From: Bacteroidota bacterium
GTDB lineage: Bacteria; Bacteroidota; Bacteroidia; Chitinophagales; LD1
Direction of reading: 5' to 3'
NCBI GenBank assembly: GCA_018267435.1
Contig: JAFDYM010000536.1
Coordinates: 1-8,540, forward strand
DNA length: 8,540 nucleotides
A program made the position numbers and the translations under genes. The notes beneath the pieces are model-generated. The model made no database searches. It was not told the origin of the DNA and was given only the letters and a program-made list of their open reading frames with translations. This document shows, one piece after another, positions 1-5,999 of this stretch (position 1 is its first letter; each line of letters starts with the position of its first letter).

Positions 1-743
1 ACAAGCGCGAGCATTGGTTTTTCGATGGTGCTGAAGAAGGCACAAAAGAAGTATTTAAGAAGAAGCTACAAGAATACTATTCTATACGCTGCGTGCCGCA
101 GATATTGGGCCCGATATACGAGGCTATAAAAGCGGCGGCAGATGTGGTAGAAAAGGAATTCAATTCTGCTAACGATAATCCGATAGTAGATGTAGCAAGC
201 CGCAGTGTGTACCACGGTGGCAACTTCCACGGTGATTATGTAGCCTACGAAATGGATAAGCTGAAAATAGGTGTTGCCAAATTGAGTATGCTAATAGAAA
301 GGCAGCTTAACTTTTTGGTTAACCCTAAGCTGAACGACATATTTCCTCCGTTCCTAAACAGGCAAACATTGGGCTTGAACTTTGGTGTACAGGGCATGCA
401 GTTTACGGCAGTAAGTACTACTGCTGAGAACCAAACATTGTCGAACCCAATGTCAGTCCACAGCATACCGAACAACAACGACAACCAGGATATAGTAAGC
501 ATGGGCACCAATAGCGCGCTAATGGCAGGCCGTGTTATCGATAATGGTTTCCGCGTGCTGGCTATACACTTAATAGCTGCTGCGCAAGCTGTAGATATAA
601 GCGGCGAGCACGATAAATTATCGTCGCGTTCGAAGGCAATATACAAGGCAGTGCGCGCCATAAGCACACCTATTACCGATGATGTACCACGCTTTAACGA
701 CATTAGCCAATTAACTAACTATCTGCAAAACCATAACCTGTGA
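1..743 (+). CDS. Tyrosine ammonia-lyase (HAL/PAL/TAL family), C-terminal half, 5' truncated by window
   Basis: This is the C-terminal 246 residues of an aromatic amino acid ammonia-lyase. The reading frame is open from base 3, so the gene begins before the window; a GTG at 93 lies inside the conserved core and is not the start. Numbering from the first full codon, the family core YSIRCVPQ is at 26-33, the NSANDNP motif at 54-60 and NQDIVSMG at 161-168, where histidine ammonia-lyases usually have QEDHVSMG. From memory, the whole stretch, including the YHGGNFHGDY and VHSIPNNND segments, closely follows the characterised Flavobacterium johnsoniae tyrosine ammonia-lyase of about 500 residues. The MIO-forming Ala-Ser-Gly and the residues that set substrate choice lie upstream and cannot be seen. 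The expected cytosolic reaction is tyrosine to 4-coumarate plus ammonia, giving the aryl starter of the pigment. Its stop codon overlaps the next start (GTGA), so it belongs to the same operon. Histidine or phenylalanine specificity is possible but less likely here. Confidence 0.9.
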   Translation, partial: KREHWFFDGAEEGTKEVFKKKLQEYYSIRCVPQILGPIYEAIKAAADVVEKEFNSANDNPIVDVASRSVYHGGNFHGDYVAYEMDKLKIGVAKLSMLIERQLNFLVNPKLNDIFPPFLNRQTLGLNFGVQGMQFTAVSTTAENQTLSNPMSVHSIPNNNDNQDIVSMGTNSALMAGRVIDNGFRVLAIHLIAAAQAVDISGEHDKLSSRSKAIYKAVRAISTPITDDVPRFNDISQLTNYLQNHNL

Positions 744-1483
744 GCAACGACAAGAAATATGCACTGGTAACCGGCGGCAGCCGTGGTATAGGCAAGGCTA
801 TAAGTATAGCATTGGCTAGCCAGTTGGGCTACCATGTGGTAGTTAACTATGTAAGCAACGAAGCCGCTGCCAACGAAACCATTGCAGCTATAGAGGCCGC
901 AGGTGGTACAGGCGAGTTGATCAAGTTTTCGGTAGCAGATTATAACGAAGTAGAAACCGCCATAAACAACTGGCGTACTAATAACCCCGGCGCAACTTTT
1001 GAAGTGCTGGTGAACAATGCAGGCATAACCAAAGATGGTTTGCTGCTGTGGATGACCGAAGAACATTGGGATAGCGTGTTGGATACAAGCTTGAAAGGCT
1101 TCTTCAACGTTACCCGACAAATAATACCAGAAATGGTAAAAACCCGCTATGGCCGCATCGTTAACGTGGTGTCGCTTTCGGGTTTAAAGGGTATGGCGGG
1201 TCAGGTTAACTATTCAGCATCTAAAGGTGGTGTAATAGCAGCTACCAAGGCCTTGGCGCAGGAAGTGGCTAAACGTAAAATAACCGTAAACGCCGTGGCA
1301 CCAGGTTTTATTGATACGGACATGACGAAGGATCTTCCAAAAGAAGATTTGGTTAAATTGGTACCTGCAGGCAGGTTTGGTTTGGCTGAAGAAGTAGCAG
1401 ATTTAGTAGCATTTTTAGCTTCGAAAAAAGCTAGCTACATAACAGGCGAAGTGATAAACATAAACGGAGGTTTATACTCATAA
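740..1483 (+). CDS. FabG-like 3-oxoacyl-ACP reductase (SDR)
   Basis: This 247-residue short-chain dehydrogenase has the usual FabG length. It carries the NADP-binding glycine motif TGGSRGIG at 11-18, NNAG at 92-95, catalytic Ser145, and Tyr158/Lys162 in YSASK. The late block VAPGFIDTDM (187-195) and the ending TGEVININGG also fit FabG. It should reduce 3-oxoacyl-ACP to 3-hydroxyacyl-ACP during polyene elongation. The start is GTG at 740, which overlaps the upstream stop by 4 nt (GTGA); the next candidate starts would lose the glycine motif, so this one is preferred. One oddity is the segment DTSLKG at 115-120: FabG proteins normally have Asn (TNL) where Ser117 stands, and that Asn is the fourth member of the SDR catalytic tetrad. 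The gene ends 1 nt before the next ATG. The fold and class are certain; the assignment to pigment rather than general fatty acid synthesis rests on context. Confidence 0.93.
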   Translation: MSNDKKYALVTGGSRGIGKAISIALASQLGYHVVVNYVSNEAAANETIAAIEAAGGTGELIKFSVADYNEVETAINNWRTNNPGATFEVLVNNAGITKDGLLLWMTEEHWDSVLDTSLKGFFNVTRQIIPEMVKTRYGRIVNVVSLSGLKGMAGQVNYSASKGGVIAATKALAQEVAKRKITVNAVAPGFIDTDMTKDLPKEDLVKLVPAGRFGLAEEVADLVAFLASKKASYITGEVININGGLYS

Positions 1484-1484
1484 T

Positions 1485-2708
1485 ATGAACAGGCGCGTAG
1501 TAATAACAGGAACAGGTTTGTACTCATGCTTAGGCGTGGGGCTTGATGCTGTGCGCGAGTCGCTGTATAAAGGCAAAAGCGGCATAGTGTTCGATAAGGT
1601 GCGCAAAGAGATGGGTTTCCGTTCGGCACTTACAGGCTATGTGCCCGAGCCGGACTTAACCAAGGCGCTACACCGCCGCCAGCGTGTAGGCTTATCGGAA
1701 GAAGCGAAGTACGCTTACGTAGCTACCGTTGAGGCCATGCAGCAGGCAGCTTTGGATATTGATTATTTCGATAAGAATATAGCGGGCATACTTTATGGCA
1801 ACGATTCATCGGCCAAGGCCGTAATAGAATCGATAGACGTAGTGCGCGAGAAGAAGGATACCACCCTGTTGGGTTCGGGTTCTATATTCCAAAGCATGAA
1901 CTGCACCGTTACCATGAACCTTTCAACCATATTTAAGTTGAAGGGTATCAACTTTACCATAAGCGCAGCTTGTGCATCGGGCTCGCACAGTATAGGCTTG
2001 GGCTATCTACTAATAAAGATGGGCTTGCAAGATATGGTGGTGTGCGGCGGCGCGCAGGAAATAAACCCTGAGAGTATGACCAGCTTCGACGGCTTGAGTG
2101 CATTCTCCATCCGCGAAAGCGACCCTACCAAAGCATCTCGCCCTTTCGATAAAGACCGCGATGGTTTGATACCGAGCGGCGGCGCAGCAACTTTGATTAT
2201 TGAATCTTTAGAGTCGGCACAGAAGCGCGGCGCGAAGATATTGGGTGAGATAATAGGCTACGGCTTTTCAAGCAATGGCGAGCACATTAGCAACCCGAAT
2301 GTGGAAGGCCAAGTGCGCTCGCTAGATATGGCTATAAAACAAGCAGGTATTCAAACTAAAGATGTTGACTATATCAATGCCCACGCTACTTCTACGCCGA
2401 TAGGCGATAAGTTTGAGGCGCAGGCACTGTACCAATTCTTTGGCGACCACACGCCTGTAAGCAGCACCAAGAGTATGACGGGCCACGAGTGCTGGATGGC
2501 AGGTGCCAGCGAAATCATCTACTCATTGTTGATGATGCACAACGATTTTATCGCCCCTAATATTAACTTTGAGAACCCGGATGAAGATTCGGCTAAACTG
2601 GATATAGTAGCGACAACCCGCGAAGCAAAGATTGATTGTTTCCTTTCGAATTCTTTCGGCTTCGGCGGTACTAATTCAACATTGATTATTAAAAAATTTG
2701 CCCCATGA
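1485..2708 (+). CDS. Beta-ketoacyl-ACP synthase, FabB (KAS I)-like, KS1
   Basis: This 407-residue condensing enzyme has an intact Cys-His-His triad: Cys163 in SAACASGSH, His300 in NAHATSTP and His334 after Lys329 in TKSMTGH. The C-terminal glycine motif FGFGGTN is at 391-397. The C-terminal third (IYSLLMM, FIAPNINFEN, LSNSFGFGGTN) is closer to E. coli FabB than to FabF as I recall those sequences. FabB-type enzymes accept unsaturated intermediates, which suits a growing polyene, though that link is inference. The stretch after His334 reads GHECWMAGASE, where FabB/FabF usually have a small-residue GHSLGAAG/GHLLGAAG; the bulky Cys-Trp-Met may be a clade signature. The gene starts 1 nt after the reductase stop, and its own stop overlaps the ACP start (ATGA), a common arrangement for a ketosynthase with its carrier protein. 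Confidence 0.93.
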   Translation: MNRRVVITGTGLYSCLGVGLDAVRESLYKGKSGIVFDKVRKEMGFRSALTGYVPEPDLTKALHRRQRVGLSEEAKYAYVATVEAMQQAALDIDYFDKNIAGILYGNDSSAKAVIESIDVVREKKDTTLLGSGSIFQSMNCTVTMNLSTIFKLKGINFTISAACASGSHSIGLGYLLIKMGLQDMVVCGGAQEINPESMTSFDGLSAFSIRESDPTKASRPFDKDRDGLIPSGGAATLIIESLESAQKRGAKILGEIIGYGFSSNGEHISNPNVEGQVRSLDMAIKQAGIQTKDVDYINAHATSTPIGDKFEAQALYQFFGDHTPVSSTKSMTGHECWMAGASEIIYSLLMMHNDFIAPNINFENPDEDSAKLDIVATTREAKIDCFLSNSFGFGGTNSTLIIKKFAP

Positions 2709-2953
2709 CCAAGCAAGAAGTAGCGGACATTATTAATGGATTTTTGGTAGATGAGTTTGAGGTAGATGCTGCGTCGATAACCCCTGATGCGCCATTGAAA
2801 GAAACTTTGGATTTGGATAGTCTTGACTATGTTGACCTGGTAGTGGTAATAGAAAACAACTTTGGCGTTAAGCTTACAGGCGACGACTTCAAAAGCATCA
2901 ACACCTTCGACGAATTCTACAACTTCATTATAGACAAGGTAAGTAAGAAGTAA
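2705..2953 (+). CDS. Acyl carrier protein, ACP1
   Basis: This 82-residue acidic protein has the carrier-protein motif LDLDSLDYVDLV. Ser39 is the expected attachment site for the 4'-phosphopantetheine arm. Length, charge and the helix II pattern after the serine (DLVVVIENNFGV) are typical of type II ACPs. The ATG at 2705 overlaps the KS1 stop by 4 nt, so translation is probably coupled to KS1. It should hold the aryl starter or the growing acyl chain for the condensing and processing enzymes. It differs clearly from ACP2 at 6637, which has a GLGLDSIDALEL motif, so the two carriers may serve different steps or partners. Which ketosynthase it serves cannot be told from sequence alone. Confidence 0.94.
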   Translation: MTKQEVADIINGFLVDEFEVDAASITPDAPLKETLDLDSLDYVDLVVVIENNFGVKLTGDDFKSINTFDEFYNFIIDKVSKK

Positions 2954-2956
2954 GCC

Positions 2957-3832
2957 ATGGCCGAATGGAGCGGTAAAACACGCGGCAACCTATTGGGTTA
3001 CCGAATATTTGTAGCGCTTATCCGCCACCTTGGTCTACGTGCCGCTTACGCACTTTTGCGTTTCGTTTCACTTTGGTTTTTCCTTTTTGGCTTTACTCCG
3101 CGCAAGCACATGGTAAATTTTTATACCCAAGCTATGGGTTATAGTTTTCCGCGTGCGCTTATACTTACACGCCGCAATTTTTACTTAATAGGTCAAACCC
3201 TTGTTGACCGCTTTGCATTTTTAATAGGCAAAGGTAGCGCCATGAGCTATAGCATGAACGGCAACCATTACCTAAAGCAAATGACCGAAGCGGGTAAGGG
3301 TGGCATACTTGTAAGCGGGCACGTAGGCAACTGGGATATAGCCGGCAATATGCTGAAGAGCGAGTTCAACAAGCCTATCAACGTAGTAATGTTCGATGGA
3401 GAGCAAGAGCAGATAAAGAAATATTGGCAAGATAAAACGGGTGGCCCTGCCTTCAATATCATTGCCATTAAGCAGGACCTTTCGCACATATTTATGATAA
3501 AGCAAGCCGTAGACCGCGGCGAGTTTGTGTGTATACATGCCGATAGGTTTTTGCCAGGCAGCCGCACTATAACGCTTGATTTTTTAGGTAAGCCTGCGCG
3601 CTTCCCATTTGGGCCGTTCCATATAGCATCGAAGCTAAATGCACCAGTTACTTTTGTTTTCGCCGTTAAGGGTAGCGACTTCCACTATAAGCTGAGCGCT
3701 ACACCGCCTATGGATGGCTTGCAAAAGCCAGAGGTATACGCACAGGCATTTGTAAAAACATTCGAGGAGAAAGTGAAGGCCACCCCTGAGCAGTGGTTTA
3801 ACTATTTCGATTTCTATAAAATGGAAGACTAA
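2957..3832 (+). CDS. LpxL/HtrB-like lysophospholipid acyltransferase family protein
   Basis: This 291-residue protein belongs to the lauroyl/myristoyl (lipid A) acyltransferase family. The catalytic HX4D motif is GHVGNWD, with His122 and Asp127. Further family-like features are ADRFLPGSR near 195-203, the FPFGPFHIASKLNAPV segment at 216-231, and a C-terminal PEQWFNYFDFY at 277-287. A hydrophobic stretch at about 31-47 suggests anchoring at the cytoplasmic face of the inner membrane. Acyltransferases of this kind occur in aryl-polyene and flexirubin clusters, where they are thought to move the polyene acyl chain from ACP to a lipid or resorcinol acceptor; the acceptor here is not determined by sequence. 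The gene follows ACP1 after 3 nt and is the last of block 1. A housekeeping lipid A role is less likely given the packing with pigment genes, but cannot be excluded. Confidence 0.85.
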   Translation: MAEWSGKTRGNLLGYRIFVALIRHLGLRAAYALLRFVSLWFFLFGFTPRKHMVNFYTQAMGYSFPRALILTRRNFYLIGQTLVDRFAFLIGKGSAMSYSMNGNHYLKQMTEAGKGGILVSGHVGNWDIAGNMLKSEFNKPINVVMFDGEQEQIKKYWQDKTGGPAFNIIAIKQDLSHIFMIKQAVDRGEFVCIHADRFLPGSRTITLDFLGKPARFPFGPFHIASKLNAPVTFVFAVKGSDFHYKLSATPPMDGLQKPEVYAQAFVKTFEEKVKATPEQWFNYFDFYKMED

Positions 3833-3842
3833 GAAATTTAAC

Positions 3843-3917
3843 CACTAAGGGCACAAAGGCAATACAGCACTAAGGGCACAAAGATTTTTATAGCCACGAA
3901 GGCGGGAAGACACAAAG
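3843..3917 (+). repeat. Direct repeats CACTAAGGGCACAAAG (2 exact copies plus 1 degenerate)
   Basis: Two identical 16-nt copies lie at 3843-3858 and 3868-3883, a 25-nt period. A third, diverged copy with extra bases (CCACGAAGG ... ACACAAAG) lies at 3894-3917. The array sits just after the acyltransferase stop and is non-coding. From general familiarity, CACTAAGG/ACAAAG-type units recur between genes in Bacteroidota genomes; their function is unknown to me. It separates block 1 from the dehydratase gene. Confidence 0.8.
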
Positions 3918-3941
3918 AAGAGAATACAAGCTGTGTATGTA

Positions 3942-3963
3942 GAGACGCAATACTTTGCGTCTC
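3942..3963. repeat. Perfect 9-bp inverted repeat (hairpin), GAGACGCAA / TTGCGTCTC
   Basis: The arms are 3942-3950 and 3955-3963 with a 4-nt TACT loop and no mismatches. No T-run follows, so it is not a classic intrinsic terminator. It lies 24 nt upstream of the dehydratase start and 25 nt after the repeat array. It resembles small palindromic elements scattered between genes in Bacteroidota and cyanobacteria. It may be a REP-like element, or it could affect mRNA ends or translation of the downstream gene. Confidence 0.75.
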
Positions 3964-3986
3964 AGAGAAACGAAAGCAAGAATATT

Positions 3987-4415
3987 ATGACCAACATACT
4001 TAACCTTATACCACAACGCCCGCCGATAGTATTGGTAGATGTCGTTGTTACATCGAACGAAGAGAGCACCACTACTAGCTTTACCGTGCCCGAAGGACAT
4101 ATAATGGTAGAGAACGGCGTACTGCGCGAGCCTGGTTTACTGGAGAACATAGCGCAGAGCGCCGCTGCACGTGCGGGCTACCATTTAAGCCTAGAGGGCA
4201 AAGAGCCACAGAAAGGTTTCATAGGCGATATATCGAACGTGGAAATTACACGCTTGCCGAAGGTGGGTGCTACACTAAACACTACTGTAACACAATTACA
4301 GCAAATATTCAACATTACACTGGTGAAAGGTGTTGTACAAGAAGGAGGCGAAACCATAGCCCAATGCGAAATGAAGATTGTGTTGATGGAAGAAGGCGCG
4401 ACAAAGCCTGAATAA
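3987..4415 (+). CDS. FabZ/ApeP-like 3-hydroxyacyl-ACP dehydratase (hotdog fold)
   Basis: The 142-residue protein resembles the FabZ/ApeP dehydratases of aryl-polyene clusters. The N-terminal LIPQRPPIVLVDVV (7-20) matches the FabZ LPHRYPFLLVDRV opening. LREPGLLENIAQSAA (46-60) matches the central-helix PGVLIIEAMAQ block, putting Glu53 at the catalytic acid position. His38 in EGH can be aligned with the FabZ active-site His if one residue is inserted. The expected role is dehydration of 3-hydroxyacyl-ACP to trans-2-enoyl-ACP, the step that creates each double bond. I chose ATG 3987; a GTG at 3933 in the same frame would add 18 residues encoded through the hairpin repeat and is unlikely. The canonical HFP motif is absent, so the activity is well supported by fold and context rather than by exact motif. 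The gene lies 153 nt after the acyltransferase and 37 nt before the thioesterase. Confidence 0.82.
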   Translation: MTNILNLIPQRPPIVLVDVVVTSNEESTTTSFTVPEGHIMVENGVLREPGLLENIAQSAAARAGYHLSLEGKEPQKGFIGDISNVEITRLPKVGATLNTTVTQLQQIFNITLVKGVVQEGGETIAQCEMKIVLMEEGATKPE

Positions 4416-4420
4416 ATTGG

Positions 4421-4428
4421 TATTTTCG
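4421..4428 (+). promoter_or_regulatory. Possible Bacteroidota -7 box (TATTTTCG)
   Basis: TATTTTCG differs from the TAnnTTTG consensus by one base and lies 24 nt upstream of the thioesterase GTG, in the 37-nt gap after the dehydratase. No convincing -33 TTG was found about 19 nt further upstream, which would fall inside the dehydratase coding region. An internal promoter is possible but weakly supported. Confidence 0.28.
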
Positions 4429-4452
4429 CCCCCTCTCTAATTAAGGGATAAA

Positions 4453-4875
4453 GTGATAAAGGAACTGAGCAACGAAATAGAACTGAACATACGCTTTAGC
4501 GAGCTTGACCCGCTGGGCGTGGTGTGGCATGGCAACTACTTCAAGTTTTTTGAAGATGGCCGCGATGCGCTCGGCAATCAGTATGGACTGAATTACCTGC
4601 ACATGCACGAGCGTGGCTTGGTGGTGCCGATAGTAAAGTGCTCGGTCGATTACAAATCTTCTATCTACTACCATAACCGCATTAAGGTTGTAACCACCTA
4701 CCACAACACCGCGGCGGCAAAGATTGTGCACCGTTACGAGGTGTGGAACCTGAGCACGGGCAAGCTAAGCGCCAAGGGCGAAACCATACAGGTGTTTACC
4801 GATACGGCAGGCAACCTGATAATGACGAACCCCGATTTTTTTCTTGACTGGAAAAAACAAAACGGACTACTGTAA
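4453..4875 (+). CDS. YbgC/4-hydroxybenzoyl-CoA thioesterase-like acyl thioesterase (hotdog fold)
   Basis: This 140-residue protein has the 4HBT/YbgC signature: FSELDPLGVVWHGNYFKFFE with Asp19 as the likely catalytic acid, followed by His26, Asn28, Tyr29 and Glu34. The length is right for a single hotdog domain, and no signal peptide is seen, so it should be cytosolic. The expected activity is hydrolysis of an acyl-ACP or acyl-CoA thioester, releasing or proof-reading the polyene chain; the exact substrate is inferred from context. The start is GTG at 4453, preceded by AAGGGA at 4443-4448, one of the few Shine-Dalgarno-like sites here. The first internal ATG would remove the catalytic motif, which supports the GTG. 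The stop overlaps the KS2 start by 1 nt (TAATG), so the two are probably coupled. Confidence 0.87.
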   Translation: MIKELSNEIELNIRFSELDPLGVVWHGNYFKFFEDGRDALGNQYGLNYLHMHERGLVVPIVKCSVDYKSSIYYHNRIKVVTTYHNTAAAKIVHRYEVWNLSTGKLSAKGETIQVFTDTAGNLIMTNPDFFLDWKKQNGLL

Positions 4876-5999
4876 TGGCTAAGGTATGGATAGGTGCAGA
4901 AAATATAGTGTCGCCGCTGGGCTTAACAGCGGCCGATAACTATGCGGCCTGCCTACAAAACCATAGCGGCATAGCAGCACACGAGGGCATTGGCTTGAAC
5001 GGCGAAACGCTTTATGTATCGCGCATGAAGGATGTGCCCAGCGAATTGCCCAATACCACTTCGCGCATATTACAGATGCTGTATGCATCGGTTAAAGATG
5101 CGCTAAGGCAAACTTCACTACAGCTAAAAAACAACAAGCGCGTTGCACTGATACTTAGCACTACCAAAGGCGATATTGAAGCCCTGGAGCAAGGAAGCTT
5201 GGAAGGTGCAGCGCTAAGTAAATTGGTAGAAGACCTAAGTAAGTTGATAGGCCACGAAGGTGAAGTAAATGTGCTTTCTAATGCATGTATATCGGGCGCG
5301 GCGGCTATCATATTAGCGCACGATATGGTGCAGACCAAGCGCGCCGACCATGTAATAGTTACGGGTGCCGATGTGGTGAGCCGCTTTACATTGACGGGCT
5401 TCCAAAGCCTACACGCCATAAGCCACGAAGCAGCAAGGCCCTTCTGCAAAACACGCAAGGGCGTATCGCTTGGCGAGGCTGCTGGAACGGTTGTTGTATC
5501 GAACGACAACAGCATTTTTAATGGCGAAGCCTTTGACTTATTGGGCGGCTCTACTTCTAACGATGCCAACCATATCTCAGGTCCATCGCGCACTGGCGAG
5601 GGCTTGTACCGCGCCATTACCAAAACATTGAACAGGGCGGGTGTTAGCACGGCTGACATAGATTTTATTTCTGCCCATGGCACAGGCACTTTGTACAACG
5701 ATGATATGGAGTCGGTAGCCTTTAACCGCGCAGGCTTGAAGGATACGCCGCTAAATAGCTTCAAAGGATATTTTGGTCATACACTTGGCGCAGCAGGTGT
5801 GTTGGAGGTAGCGCTATGTATGCAAACCTTGCGCAACAATACGATGTTGAAGAACATGGGTATGGTAGAAGCAGGCACGGTAGAACAAGTGAATGTGTTG
5901 ACCGAGCATATAAGTGCTCCTGTAAAAACGATATTGAAAACTGCATCGGGCTTTGGTGGCTGCAATGCGGCATTGCTCATTCAAAACAACAATGCCTAA
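4875..5999 (+). CDS. Beta-ketoacyl-ACP synthase, KS2 (aryl-polyene type)
   Basis: The 374-residue condensing enzyme has a complete triad: Cys138 in SNACISGA, His269 in SAHGTGT and His302 after Lys297 in KGYFGHTLGAAG. The GFGGCNAAL block is at 359-367. It is shorter than typical KAS II enzymes (about 410), with the shortening mostly in the N-terminal half, but no catalytic element is missing. It should catalyse decarboxylative condensation of malonyl-ACP with the acyl primer. It starts on the last base of the thioesterase stop (TAATG), and its own stop overlaps the ATG of the 187-residue KS-like protein by 1 nt, so the two subunits are probably made together. The arrangement resembles the ApeO/ApeC ketosynthase plus chain-length-factor pair of aryl-polyene systems. 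The exact orthology to a named Ape or Dar enzyme was not established. Confidence 0.92.
   Translation: MAKVWIGAENIVSPLGLTAADNYAACLQNHSGIAAHEGIGLNGETLYVSRMKDVPSELPNTTSRILQMLYASVKDALRQTSLQLKNNKRVALILSTTKGDIEALEQGSLEGAALSKLVEDLSKLIGHEGEVNVLSNACISGAAAIILAHDMVQTKRADHVIVTGADVVSRFTLTGFQSLHAISHEAARPFCKTRKGVSLGEAAGTVVVSNDNSIFNGEAFDLLGGSTSNDANHISGPSRTGEGLYRAITKTLNRAGVSTADIDFISAHGTGTLYNDDMESVAFNRAGLKDTPLNSFKGYFGHTLGAAGVLEVALCMQTLRNNTMLKNMGMVEAGTVEQVNVLTEHISAPVKTILKTASGFGGCNAALLIQNNNA

Noticed and set aside
93..95. GTG as the start of the ammonia-lyase
   Set aside because: The frame is open back to the window edge, and the codons before it encode the family motif YSIRC, so the gene is truncated by the window.
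245..703. Minus-strand open frame of 152 codons
   Set aside because: Antisense to conserved ammonia-lyase sequence; no family resemblance.
719..1120. Minus-strand open frame of 133 codons
   Set aside because: Antisense to the conserved cofactor-binding half of the reductase; the translation is Cys- and aromatic-rich with no domain.
3942..3963. Hairpin as an intrinsic terminator of block 1
   Set aside because: No T-run follows the stem, and the hairpin is over 100 nt past the acyltransferase stop.
3933..3986. Upstream GTG start adding 18 residues to the dehydratase
   Set aside because: The extension is encoded through the perfect hairpin repeat, and FabZ-type proteins begin close to the LIPQRPP motif that follows ATG 3987.
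5285..5521. 78-codon plus-strand frame inside KS2
   Set aside because: Out-of-frame shadow of the KS2 active-site region, with no recognisable motif.
5012..5764. Long open frame of 250 codons on the minus strand
   Set aside because: It lies wholly antisense to KS2, which has a complete catalytic triad and family-wide similarity. The minus-strand translation is rich in Ser/Leu/Ala with no recognisable motif.
5816..5998. Upstream ATG adding 61 residues to the 187-residue KS-like protein
   Set aside because: It overlaps conserved KS2 C-terminal coding sequence; the added translation has no ketosynthase-like features, and TAATG at 5997-6001 gives a natural coupled start.
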